From positions 1-6,193 of the forward strand of contig JAEURL010000337.1 of NCBI GenBank assembly GCA_016789165.1: DNA of 6,193 nucleotides, written 5' to 3'. Both the position numbers and the translations under genes were made by a program. Of this stretch, positions 1 through 5,566 are shown in pieces; position 1 is the first letter of the stretch; every line of letters starts with the position of its first letter. Under the pieces are notes generated by a model. It did not search any database, was not told where the DNA came from, and saw nothing but the letters and a program-made list of their open reading frames with translations. Origin of the DNA: Anaerolineales bacterium. GTDB taxonomy: Bacteria > Chloroflexota > Anaerolineae > Anaerolineales > UBA6663.

Positions 1-1
1 C

Positions 2-730
2 GCCCGCGCCCGCGCCACGCGCGCGGTGCAGGCCACAGCCACGGCCGAGGCGCAGGCGGAACTGGATATCACCGCCACGGCCGTGGCCCAGCAGACCCAG
101 GCGGCGGCCGAACTGCAGGCCACGGCCCAGGCCCTGGCCGCCGCGCAGGCCGGCTGGCAGACCGGGGTGATCTCCGAGACCTTTGACAGCAACGCCAACT
201 TCTGGCCCGTGGACCGCTACGACGACGGCAGCCTGGTGCTGGAGCCGGCCATCGCCGACGGCGTCTACCGCTGGACCGTCAAGCCGGCCAGCGGCGGCCA
301 TTACTGGAACCTGCTGCCCGGCGCCGTCGACCCGGTGGACGATTTCGTGGTCAGCGCGGACCTGCGCATGACCGGGGCGGAGGGCGGCGTGTACGTGTAC
401 GGCCTGGCCTTCCGCGCCGAGGGCCGGGACTACGGCCTGTTCGGCCTCACCAATGACGGCCGCGTCCGCATCTACGGCGTCTTCGATTCGGCCATTTACC
501 TGTTCTACGATTTCACCAGCCCAGCCGTGCGCACCGAGCCCGGCGTCTTCAACCGGCTGACCGTGCGCGCCATCGGCGCCGAGGTCGCCTTTGAGATCAA
601 CGGCCAGCCGGTCTTCGTCTGGAACGAGCCAAACCTGAACGACGGCCGGATCGGCCTGGGCGTGGATATCGGCCGCGAGGGCCGGGACGCCGTGATTGAA
701 TACGACAACTTCGAGGTCCTGGCCCCGTAG
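2..730 (+). CDS. Surface/secreted protein with LamG/DUF1080-like C-terminal domain (5' partial)
   Basis: The reading frame is open to the left edge, so the N-terminus is missing. A GTG at 26 is only an internal valine candidate without a ribosome binding site. The visible 242 residues fall into two parts. Residues ~1-55 are a low-complexity Ala/Thr/Gln/Glu segment (ATATAEAQAE, TATAVAQQTQ, LQATAQALAAAQ), probably a helical or coiled-coil stalk. Residues ~60-242 look like a beta-sandwich of the concanavalin/LamG/DUF1080 type, beginning SETFDSNANFW, with alternating strands such as GVYVYGLAFRAEGRDYGLFG, then FNRLTVRAIG, VAFEINGQPVF, GRIGLGVDIG and a closing YDNFEV. In Chloroflexota such domains often follow a transmembrane helix and an Ala/Thr repeat, and the missing part may be a membrane anchor, a zinc ribbon or a kinase domain. 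The likely role is extracytoplasmic glycan or ligand binding, but no catalytic residues can be assigned. The stop lies 22 nt before the next gene. Confidence 0.8.
   Translation, partial: ARARATRAVQATATAEAQAELDITATAVAQQTQAAAELQATAQALAAAQAGWQTGVISETFDSNANFWPVDRYDDGSLVLEPAIADGVYRWTVKPASGGHYWNLLPGAVDPVDDFVVSADLRMTGAEGGVYVYGLAFRAEGRDYGLFGLTNDGRVRIYGVFDSAIYLFYDFTSPAVRTEPGVFNRLTVRAIGAEVAFEINGQPVFVWNEPNLNDGRIGLGVDIGREGRDAVIEYDNFEVLAP
29..160 (+). repeat. Degenerate Ala/Thr/Gln-coding low-complexity repeat
   Basis: This segment encodes the stalk of the first protein. The 9-mer GCCACGGCC recurs at 38-46, 74-82 and 119-127, with spacings of 36 and 45 nt, both multiples of 9, always in the same reading frame (Ala-Thr-Ala). 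Between the copies lie Gln/Glu/Ala codons (caggcc, gcgcag, gcccag). This fits growth of a repeated tripeptide unit followed by divergence. It is a coding repeat and shows no sign of being a mobile or CRISPR repeat. Confidence 0.55.
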
Positions 731-731
731 C

Positions 732-749
732 GGCGCGCCCTGGCGCGTC
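732..749 (+). other. GC hairpin between genes, just before the glycosyltransferase start
   Basis: Between the stop at 730 and the ATG at 753, CGCGC at 734-738 pairs with GCGCG at 743-747 around a 4-nt loop. A G-T wobble (733/748) and a G-C pair (732/749) can extend the stem. No T-run follows, so it is not an intrinsic terminator. It sits where a ribosome binding site would be expected and no Shine-Dalgarno motif is visible there, so it could limit independent initiation of the next gene. In sequence this GC-rich it may also be chance. Confidence 0.25.
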
Positions 750-752
750 CCG

Positions 753-2261
753 ATGGGGATGGGATTGGGACTGCTGGCCTTGTTGGCCGCCGTGCCGCGC
801 CTGGCCGGCGACCTGGCCGGCAACCCCGGCTGGTACACAGACGAAGGCGCGCACCTCGATATCGTCCGCCACCTGCTGGCCGGCCAGGCGCGCTTCCTGG
901 CCGTTCAGGGCTCCACCCTGCTCTTCGCCCGCCCGCCGCTCTTTCATCTTTTGCTGGCCGGCCCCGTCGCCCTCTTCGGGCTGGACATGGGCACCTTGCG
1001 CGCCGTCACCGGCGGGCTGGGCGTTCTGAGCGTGGCCGCGCTGTACCTGGCCGTGCGGGCCGGCACCCGGCGCTGGGCCGCCGGCTCACAGGCCTGGCCG
1101 GCCTTGGCCGCCGCCGGGCTGGCCCTCGCGCCCACCGCCGTTCTATATAGCCGCTTCGGTTTCAGCTACAACCTGCTGGCTGTGCTCACGCCCGTCTTCC
1201 TGCTGGGCGCCTGGGGCCACCTGGAGACGCGCGCCCGCGGCTGGCTGGCCTTGGCCGCGCTGGCCGCCGGCCTGGGGCTGGTGAGCGACCTGTGGGCCGG
1301 CGCCCTGCTGGCGCCGCTGGTCGTCGCCGCGCTGGCCGCCGGCGGTTGGCGCGGGGCGCGGGCCTTGGCCTGGAGCCTGCCGCTGGCCCTGGTTCCGTTT
1401 GGGGTCTACGCGGCCGTGATGACATTAAGCGCGCCACTGGCCCTCGGCGAACGGGGGGCCGCCTTCTGGTTCGACTTGCGCTTCACGGTCCTGCGCCTGA
1501 ACGCCATCCCGCTGGGCCAACAGGCCGCGGCGCTGGCCGATAACGCCCTGCAGGTCGCGCGGCAGGAGCCGTGGTTTGCGCTGGGTGGGCTGGGCCTGCT
1601 GGCCCTGCGGCCGGCCCGGCTGCGGGCGGCGGCCCTGCTGACTTTCTTTCTGCCGCTCCTGCTGCTCGGCCGAACAGCCGCGCTCTACAGCCTGAGCACC
1701 TATTACCTGATCCCGCTCTTCCCGCTGGCCGCCCTCGGCCTGGGGGCGCTGCTGGAGCGTGCCTGGGCTTGGACGGCGCCGCGCCGGCCCCTGCGCGCCG
1801 GGTTGAGCGTGGCCGGCCTCCTGGCCGGGATCCTGGCTCTGGGGGTCTCGCTGGTCCAGATCCGGGAGGGCTTCACCACGCCCATTGACCCGTTCCTGGT
1901 GAACGCCGCCGACGCCCGCGCGGCGGCCGCGTTCGTCAACGCGCGCATCGCGGCGACCGACGTGGTCATCGCCTCGCCGGCCGTGGCCTGGCAGTTGGCC
2001 GGCCGGCCGGCCGATTTCCAGATGGCGGTGGCGGCCGGCGGCCGCGCCACCCCGCACCTGCCGGCCGATCTGCCGGCTGACCGGTGGGCCTTCGATCCGC
2101 GTTTCGCGCCGGCCCGGTTCGTGATTGTGGACGACCTGTGGCGCAACTGGGCGGCCGTGCACATTCCGGCGGTTGACGCCCAGTTGCGGGCGATGGACAA
2201 TTGGCCCACCCTGTTCCAGGCCGGCGCCGTGCGCGTCTACTCAAATCCGCTGCCACGCTAA
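753..2261 (+). CDS. GT-C family membrane glycosyltransferase (ArnT/PMT-like)
   Basis: A 502-residue multi-pass membrane protein. After a first hydrophobic segment (residues ~4-20) comes a first extracytoplasmic loop with the acidic pair D30-E31 (WYTDEGAHLDI) and, at 59-67, ARPPLFHLL. This matches the DE...KPP/RPP arrangement of ArnT/dolichyl-mannosyltransferase-like GT-C enzymes, where the acidic residue acts in catalysis with a polyprenyl-phosphate sugar donor. Many hydrophobic helices follow, including the family-like APTAVLYSRFGFSYNLLAV at ~126-144 and STYYLIPLFPLAALGLGALL further on. The last ~120 residues are soluble and probably extracytoplasmic. The expected role is transfer of a sugar from a lipid-linked donor to a lipid, glycan or protein outside the membrane; substrate and acceptor cannot be told. 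I chose the ATG at 753 because it keeps the first helix whole. A TTG at 696 would overlap the previous gene and add a polar, Arg-rich N-terminus. No Shine-Dalgarno motif is visible before 753. Confidence 0.85.
   Translation: MGMGLGLLALLAAVPRLAGDLAGNPGWYTDEGAHLDIVRHLLAGQARFLAVQGSTLLFARPPLFHLLLAGPVALFGLDMGTLRAVTGGLGVLSVAALYLAVRAGTRRWAAGSQAWPALAAAGLALAPTAVLYSRFGFSYNLLAVLTPVFLLGAWGHLETRARGWLALAALAAGLGLVSDLWAGALLAPLVVAALAAGGWRGARALAWSLPLALVPFGVYAAVMTLSAPLALGERGAAFWFDLRFTVLRLNAIPLGQQAAALADNALQVARQEPWFALGGLGLLALRPARLRAAALLTFFLPLLLLGRTAALYSLSTYYLIPLFPLAALGLGALLERAWAWTAPRRPLRAGLSVAGLLAGILALGVSLVQIREGFTTPIDPFLVNAADARAAAAFVNARIAATDVVIASPAVAWQLAGRPADFQMAVAAGGRATPHLPADLPADRWAFDPRFAPARFVIVDDLWRNWAAVHIPAVDAQLRAMDNWPTLFQAGAVRVYSNPLPR
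1997..2012. repeat. (GGCC)4 perfect palindrome inside the glycosyltransferase gene
   Basis: Four tandem GGCC units form a 16-bp perfect palindrome within the coding sequence, spelling part of Leu-Ala-Gly-Arg-Pro-Ala. GGCCGG and GCCGGC words are frequent throughout the window, so this is the longest instance of a general compositional habit rather than an isolated element. Confidence 0.6.
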
Positions 2262-2265
2262 ACAC

Positions 2266-2595
2266 ATGCTCACCCACCTCCGCTGTCCACAGTGCGGCGC
2301 GCCGCTGGAACGCCCCGAACCGCCGGCCGGGCCGACGATTACCTGCCCGTACTGCAGCCACGTCAGCGAGATCCCGGCGGCGCCGCGTCCGCCGCAGCCG
2401 CAGCCGCAACCGGCGCGGCCGGTCAGCCTGAACTGGCGCGAGTGGCCGCCGGGCCTGCGTCTGCTGGTGGTCGTGGTGGTGCTGGCGGTCGTCCTGCCGG
2501 CCTGCCTCGGCTTGGCCGGCTCCTGTCTGGGAGCCGCCGCCGGCCTGCTCGCCCCGCTGCTGGCCGTGCTGCTGCCATTCGTCCTCGGCCGCTAG
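2266..2595 (+). CDS. Small zinc-ribbon protein with hydrophobic C-terminal segment
   Basis: A 109-residue protein in three parts. Residues 7-30 hold a two-knuckle zinc ribbon, C7-P-Q-C10 and C27-P-Y-C30, with a 16-residue spacing. Residues ~38-52 form a Pro/Gln-rich linker (PRPPQPQPQPARP). Residues ~65-107 are strongly hydrophobic (LRLLVVVVVLAVVLPACLGLAG, then LLAPLLAVLLPFVLG) and can form one or two membrane helices, so the ribbon probably lies on the cytoplasmic side. Short ribbon-plus-helix proteins are common in Chloroflexota and usually have no assigned function. The ribbon could bind Zn(II) for protein-protein or nucleic-acid contact. The ATG lies 4 nt after the stop of the glycosyltransferase gene, with no Shine-Dalgarno motif, which suggests translational coupling. 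A longer form from about 2125 would read through the end of the glycosyltransferase gene in another frame and is unlikely. Confidence 0.75.
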   Translation: MLTHLRCPQCGAPLERPEPPAGPTITCPYCSHVSEIPAAPRPPQPQPQPARPVSLNWREWPPGLRLLVVVVVLAVVLPACLGLAGSCLGAAAGLLAPLLAVLLPFVLGR

Positions 2596-2607
2596 TCCAT
2601 TCACACC

Positions 2608-2612
2608 GGGAG
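2608..2612 (+). promoter_or_regulatory. Ribosome binding site deciding the start of the Nfo-like gene
   Basis: GGGAG ends 1 nt before the ATG at 2614 but 7 nt before the in-frame ATG at 2620. The normal spacing therefore favours initiation at 2620, giving a protein two residues shorter. Confidence 0.55.
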
Positions 2613-2619
2613 TATGCGT

Positions 2620-3474
2620 ATGCCCAAACCCTCCTTCCTCTTCGGCACCGTCGGCGCCCCCCTCTCCACGCCCAAGAAACCGGGCGGCACTGTGGGCGGC
2701 ATCGCCCGCACGGCCGAGCTGGGCCTGGGGACGATGGAGCTGGCCTGGGTGCAGTCCGTGCGCGTCAGCGAGGCCAAGTGCGCGGAGATCAAGGCGGCGG
2801 CGGCCGAGCACGGCGTGGCCCTCTCGGTCCACGCGCCCTACTTCATCAACCTGAACGCCACCGCCGAGGAGTGGCCCAAGAGCCGCAAGCGCCTGATGGA
2901 CGCCGCGCACTACGGCCACCTGGCCGGCGCCACCGACATCATCTTCCACCCCGGCTCGTACTTTGGAAAGCCGCCGGCCGAGGTGCTGGCCGTGGCCCTC
3001 CCGCGCCTGCGCGGCTGCGTCCAAGACCTGCGCGCGGCCGGCAACCCGGTGCGCCTGCGCCCGGAGACGATGGGCAAGAGCGCCATGCTCGGCTCGCTGG
3101 AGGACGCGCTGACGCTGGCGGCCGAGATCGACGGCGTGCTGCCCTGCCTGGATTTCGCCCACCTGCACGCCCGCCCCGGTGACGGCTCGGCCAACTCTTA
3201 CGCCGAGTGGACGGCCATGCTCAAACTGGTGAAGAAGCGCCTGGGCGCGGCCGGCCTCAAGACCCTGCACATCCACCTGTCCGGCATCGCCTACGGCCCC
3301 AAGGGCGAGAAGCACCATCTGACCCTGGCCGAGGCCGACCTGAAATACAAAGAGCTGTTCAAAGCCCTGCGCGATCTCAAGTGCGCGGGCCGCGTCCTGG
3401 GCGAAAGCCCGATCATGGAGCAGGATGCGCTGGTGATGCAGAAAACGTGGGTCAAGTTGGCGAAGGCGCGATAG
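2620..3474 (+). CDS. Endonuclease IV (Nfo)-like TIM-barrel protein
   Basis: A 284-residue protein of the AP-endonuclease-2/xylose-isomerase-like TIM-barrel family, close to the usual length of endonuclease IV (~280). The metal-ligand motifs of Nfo appear in order: SVHAPYF (H71), FHPGSY (H110), RPETMGK (E149), CLDFAHLHAR (D178 and H181), HIHLSG (H219), EKHH (E230 and H232) and GESP (E262). In E. coli Nfo the corresponding residues are H69, H109, E145, D179, H182, H216, D229, H231 and E261, which bind three zinc ions and cleave 5' of abasic sites. The only ligand change is Glu for Asp229, in a loop reading SGIAYGPKGEKHH. I recall similar loops in archaeal-type Nfo relatives but could not check. 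The likely role is base-excision repair in the cytoplasm; a sugar-phosphate isomerase-like activity is the alternative. No signal peptide. It starts 24 nt after the zinc-ribbon gene, probably on the same transcript. An ATG at 2614 is the alternative start. Confidence 0.83.
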   Translation: MPKPSFLFGTVGAPLSTPKKPGGTVGGIARTAELGLGTMELAWVQSVRVSEAKCAEIKAAAAEHGVALSVHAPYFINLNATAEEWPKSRKRLMDAAHYGHLAGATDIIFHPGSYFGKPPAEVLAVALPRLRGCVQDLRAAGNPVRLRPETMGKSAMLGSLEDALTLAAEIDGVLPCLDFAHLHARPGDGSANSYAEWTAMLKLVKKRLGAAGLKTLHIHLSGIAYGPKGEKHHLTLAEADLKYKELFKALRDLKCAGRVLGESPIMEQDALVMQKTWVKLAKAR

Positions 3475-3550
3475 GGACCGGAAAGCGGAGGGGCGTCCTT
3501 CCGCCTCGCCTCAGCCCCTGGCTCTGCCGAATCACCCTCCGGCCCGTTTC

Positions 3551-3554
3551 AGGA
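3551..3554 (+). promoter_or_regulatory. Ribosome binding site of the aminotransferase gene
   Basis: AGGA lies 5 nt before the ATG at 3560, a standard spacing, and supports this start. The rest of the 85-nt gap from 3475 to 3559 shows no clear -35/-10 pair and no terminator with a T-run, so it does not settle whether the gene is read through from upstream or has its own promoter. Confidence 0.45.
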
Positions 3555-3559
3555 CAGCC

Positions 3560-4750
3560 ATGAACTTCCCCCTCGCCCACCGCGTCTCCGGCTTCGGCCT
3601 GACCATCTTCAGTGAAATGTCGCGCCTGGCGGCCGAGCACGGCGCCGTAAACCTCGGCCAGGGCTTCCCGGATTTCGACGGCCCGGAGCCGGCCAAGGAC
3701 GCGGCCAGCGCCGCCATCCGCGCCGGCCAGAACCAGTACGCGCCCACCACCGGCACGCCGGCCCTGCGCCAGGCCATCGCCCGCCACGCGCGCCGCTTCT
3801 ACGGCCAGGACCTGGACCCGGAGGCCGAGATCACGGTGACCAGCGGCGCCACTGAGGCCATGCTGGCGGCCTTCCTGGGGTTGCTGAACCCCGGCGACGA
3901 GGTGGTGATGTTCGAGCCATACTTCGACTCGTATGTCCCGCACTGCGCGATGGTGGGCGCCATCCCGCGCCTGGTGCCGCTGCGCCCGCAGGCGAAGGCG
4001 GACGGCGCCATCGAGTGGGTCTTCGACCCGGACGAGCTGGCCGCGGCCTTCAACGCGCGCACCCGCCTGTGCCTGCTCAACACGCCCCACAACCCCACCG
4101 GCAAGGTCTTCAGCGAGGCCGAGCTGCGCCTGATCGCCGAGCTATGCCAGCGCTGGGACGTGCTGGCGCTCTCCGACGAGGTCTACGAGCACCTGGTCTA
4201 CCCCGGCGCGCGGCACACGCGCCTGGCCGCCCTGCCCGGCATGGCCGAGCGCACCCTGACCGTGGGCAGCAGCGGCAAGATCTTCAACTTCACGGGCTGG
4301 AAGATCGGCTGGGCCATCGGGCCGGCCGCGCTCAGCCTGGGCGTCCGGCGCGCGCACCAGTACATCACCTTCTGCTCGGCCACGCCCCTGCAGGGCGCGG
4401 TGGCCGCCGCGCTGGACCTGGACGACGAGTATTACCAGGCCTTGGCCGCCGATTACACCGGCAAGCGCGATTACCTGACCGGGGTGCTGCGCGCGGCCGG
4501 CCTGCGCGTGAGCGTGCCGCAGGGCACCTACTTCTGCATGGCCGATTTCTCGCCGCTGGGGTTTGACGGGGACGATGTGGATTTCTGCCGCTGGCTGACC
4601 ACGGCCATCGGTGTGGCCGCCATCCCGGCCAGTGCCATGTACGCCGAGGCCGCCAAGCCGCTGGCCCGCCACTGGGCGCGCTTCGCCTTCTGCAAGCGGC
4701 CGGAGACCCTGGCCGCCGCCGCCGAGCGCTTGCAGCGCCTGCGCCGCTGA
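3560..4750 (+). CDS. Class I/II PLP aminotransferase (kynurenine/methionine aminotransferase-like)
   Basis: A 396-residue fold-type I pyridoxal-phosphate enzyme, full length for the family. Diagnostic stretches in order: VNLGQGFPDF (30-39), NQYAPTTGTPALR (58-70), VTSGATEAM (93-101, phosphate-side loop), FEPYFDSY (118-125), LNTPHNPTGK (173-182, N178 contacts the cofactor), SDEVYEHLVY (205-214, D206 pairs with the pyridine nitrogen), VGSSGKIFNFTGWKIGW (235-251, K240 is the Schiff-base lysine), PQGTYF (320-325) and ARFAFCK (373-379, R374 binds the substrate carboxylate). The NLGQGFPDF, GWK-for-GxR and RFAFCK features resemble mammalian KAT I and E. coli YbdL. The protein would therefore move an amino group from methionine, aromatic amino acids or kynurenine to a 2-oxo acid in the cytoplasm. 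Exact substrate is uncertain; a general aromatic or aspartate-type enzyme is possible. The start is supported by AGGA 5 nt upstream. Confidence 0.9.
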   Translation: MNFPLAHRVSGFGLTIFSEMSRLAAEHGAVNLGQGFPDFDGPEPAKDAASAAIRAGQNQYAPTTGTPALRQAIARHARRFYGQDLDPEAEITVTSGATEAMLAAFLGLLNPGDEVVMFEPYFDSYVPHCAMVGAIPRLVPLRPQAKADGAIEWVFDPDELAAAFNARTRLCLLNTPHNPTGKVFSEAELRLIAELCQRWDVLALSDEVYEHLVYPGARHTRLAALPGMAERTLTVGSSGKIFNFTGWKIGWAIGPAALSLGVRRAHQYITFCSATPLQGAVAAALDLDDEYYQALAADYTGKRDYLTGVLRAAGLRVSVPQGTYFCMADFSPLGFDGDDVDFCRWLTTAIGVAAIPASAMYAEAAKPLARHWARFAFCKRPETLAAAAERLQRLRR

Positions 4751-4757
4751 CCGGGGC

Positions 4758-4788
4758 AAAAAAAACGGGCCGGCGCTCGGCCGGCCCG
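4758..4788 (-). terminator. Intrinsic terminator of the DUF4013 gene
   Basis: CGGGCCGGC at 4766-4774 pairs perfectly with GCCGGCCCG at 4780-4788 (9-bp stem, 5-nt loop GCTCG). Eight A residues at 4758-4765 become a run of eight U after the stem in a minus-strand transcript. The hairpin begins 27 nt past the stop of the minus-strand gene. Plus-strand transcripts from the aminotransferase gene can form the stem but lack a U-run after it, so it is not a good terminator in that direction. Confidence 0.88.
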
Positions 4789-4815
4789 CGGGTGAGTGAC
4801 GCCCGATCAGCGCGG

Positions 4816-5487
4816 TTACTGGGCCGCGCCGGCCTCCCGCTGGTAGCGCTGGGCCTGCCCGATCAGGTGCGCCTGCGCCAGTTGGGCGTAAGCCCCGCCC
4901 CAGGCCGCGCCCACCGCGCAGGCGATGACGCCCAGCAGGCTCAGGACAAACTGGCCCAAGCCGCCCACCAGCAGGACCATCAGATACAGCCCCGGTTTGG
5001 CGCGCACCAGCCGCAGCACCTCGCCGACGTTCAGGGCCGCGCCCAGTTCGCCGCCGGCCGCATACCGGCCGAGCGCCGCCATCAGCGCCATGCCCGCCAG
5101 CAGGCTGTAAACCACGGCAAAGAGGCCCAGGCAGCCGCCCAACAGGCCCAGCACCTGCTCCCCGCCGCTGTCACGAATGGAGACCGCGCTCACCACCGCG
5201 ATCGGCACGGCCAGGCACAGACTGACCACAATCAGCGGCAGAAAGTAAACCAGGCCGATCACCAGCGTGCTCAACCCCTGACGCGCGTAATCGCCGAAGT
5301 CGCTCCACTCCGGCAGGCTGTCGCTCGCGCCGTTGATCACGCGCCGCGCAATCGATACGCCGTAGCCGGCGGTGAGGATCTGGCCCACGATCGGCACCAG
5401 CGAGAGCGCCCCGGCGATGGCCCATTTCTTAACCCAGGCCGGGTCCTGCTGCGGGAACACGAATGCCCGCCGATATTCCATTTCCAT
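4816..5487 (-). CDS. DUF4013 multi-pass membrane protein
   Basis: A 223-residue hydrophobic protein that matches the DUF4013 pattern. It opens with a short polar N-terminus (MEMEYRRAFVFPQQDPAWVKK) and a first helix at ~23-43 containing VPIVGQILTAGYG. Next come a basic turn (ARRVINGA) and the characteristic LPEWSDFGDYARQG at ~58-71. Further hydrophobic spans lie at ~73-103, ~113-141 and ~162-200. The connecting stretch AALNVGEVLRLVRAKPGLYL is probably amphipathic. The C-terminus (~201-223) is polar and Gln-rich. Proteins of this family occur in archaea, Chloroflexota and other bacteria; the function is not known, and nothing here shows catalysis. The start at 5487 is chosen because GGAGGT lies 7 nt upstream. 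A GTG at 5496 would overlap that site. The gene has a candidate promoter and its own terminator, so it may be a single-gene transcription unit. Confidence 0.82.
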   Translation of the reverse strand: MEMEYRRAFVFPQQDPAWVKKWAIAGALSLVPIVGQILTAGYGVSIARRVINGASDSLPEWSDFGDYARQGLSTLVIGLVYFLPLIVVSLCLAVPIAVVSAVSIRDSGGEQVLGLLGGCLGLFAVVYSLLAGMALMAALGRYAAGGELGAALNVGEVLRLVRAKPGLYLMVLLVGGLGQFVLSLLGVIACAVGAAWGGAYAQLAQAHLIGQAQRYQREAGAAQ

Positions 5488-5494
5488 GTCCGCC

Positions 5495-5500
5495 ACCTCC
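5495..5500 (-). promoter_or_regulatory. Strong ribosome binding site of the DUF4013 gene
   Basis: On the minus strand GGAGGT lies 7 nt before the ATG at 5487. It is the best Shine-Dalgarno match in the window. It fixes the start at 5487 rather than at the GTG at 5496, which is embedded in the motif. Confidence 0.75.
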
Positions 5501-5517
5501 GGATAAGGGCTGTATAA

Positions 5518-5548
5518 CGGGGGGAACTATAAAGGCGAAGACCCCCCG
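5518..5548. promoter_or_regulatory. G6/C6 inverted repeat over the DUF4013 promoter, possible operator
   Basis: CGGGGGG at 5518-5524 and CCCCCCG at 5542-5548 form a perfect 7-bp inverted repeat with a 17-bp spacer that contains the candidate -10 box. The 24-bp centre-to-centre distance would place the arms a little over two helical turns apart on the same DNA face. It could be an operator, or an RNA hairpin at the end of the upstream gene, but no U-run follows on the minus strand. Confidence 0.3.
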
Positions 5549-5554
5549 CGGCAA
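5526..5554 (-). promoter_or_regulatory. Candidate sigma70-type promoter of the DUF4013 gene
   Basis: Read on the minus strand, TTGCCG (5554-5549, 4 of 6 to TTGACA) and TATAGT (5531-5526, 5 of 6 to TATAAT) are separated by 17 bp, the optimal spacing. Transcription would begin near 5519, about 30 nt before the start codon, leaving room for the GGAGGT site. The region is noticeably A+T richer than the flanking genes. This is a consensus match only. Confidence 0.45.
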
Positions 5555-5566
5555 GTAAACGTCTGA

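Noticed and set aside
732..739. GGCGCGCC palindrome between the first two genes as a recombination or cloning scar
   Set aside because: An 8-bp all-GC palindrome is likely by chance at this composition, and there is no vector-like sequence or flanking repeat.
1141..1150. AT-rich TTCTATATAG island inside the glycosyltransferase gene, resembling a -10 box
   Set aside because: It codes for Val-Leu-Tyr-Ser in a conserved part of the protein, has no matching -35 element, and no gene starts just downstream.
2292..3182. 296-codon plus-strand frame across the zinc-ribbon and Nfo-like genes
   Set aside because: The product is rich in Arg, Ala, Gly and Pro with no family features. It is the out-of-frame reading of two well-supported genes.
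1966..3318. Long minus-strand open frame of 450 codons opposite the zinc-ribbon and Nfo-like genes
   Set aside because: Its product is a composition-driven string of Arg, Gly, Gln and Ala without a recognisable domain. The plus strand carries clear protein families over the same bases. High G+C makes long antisense frames expected.
3481..3519. Possible hairpins in the gap before the aminotransferase (AGGGGC at 3489-3494 with GCCCCT at 3514-3519; GCGGAGG with CCTTCCGC)
   Set aside because: The first has a 19-nt loop and only 6 pairs, the second needs a bulge, and neither is followed by a T-run. In GC-rich DNA such matches are expected by chance.
4792..5517. 241-codon plus-strand frame over the DUF4013 gene
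   Set aside because: It is rich in Gln, His, Ala and Arg, typical of an antisense reading of a membrane protein gene. It has no ribosome binding site, and the minus-strand frame has a clear family match, promoter, ribosome binding site and terminator.
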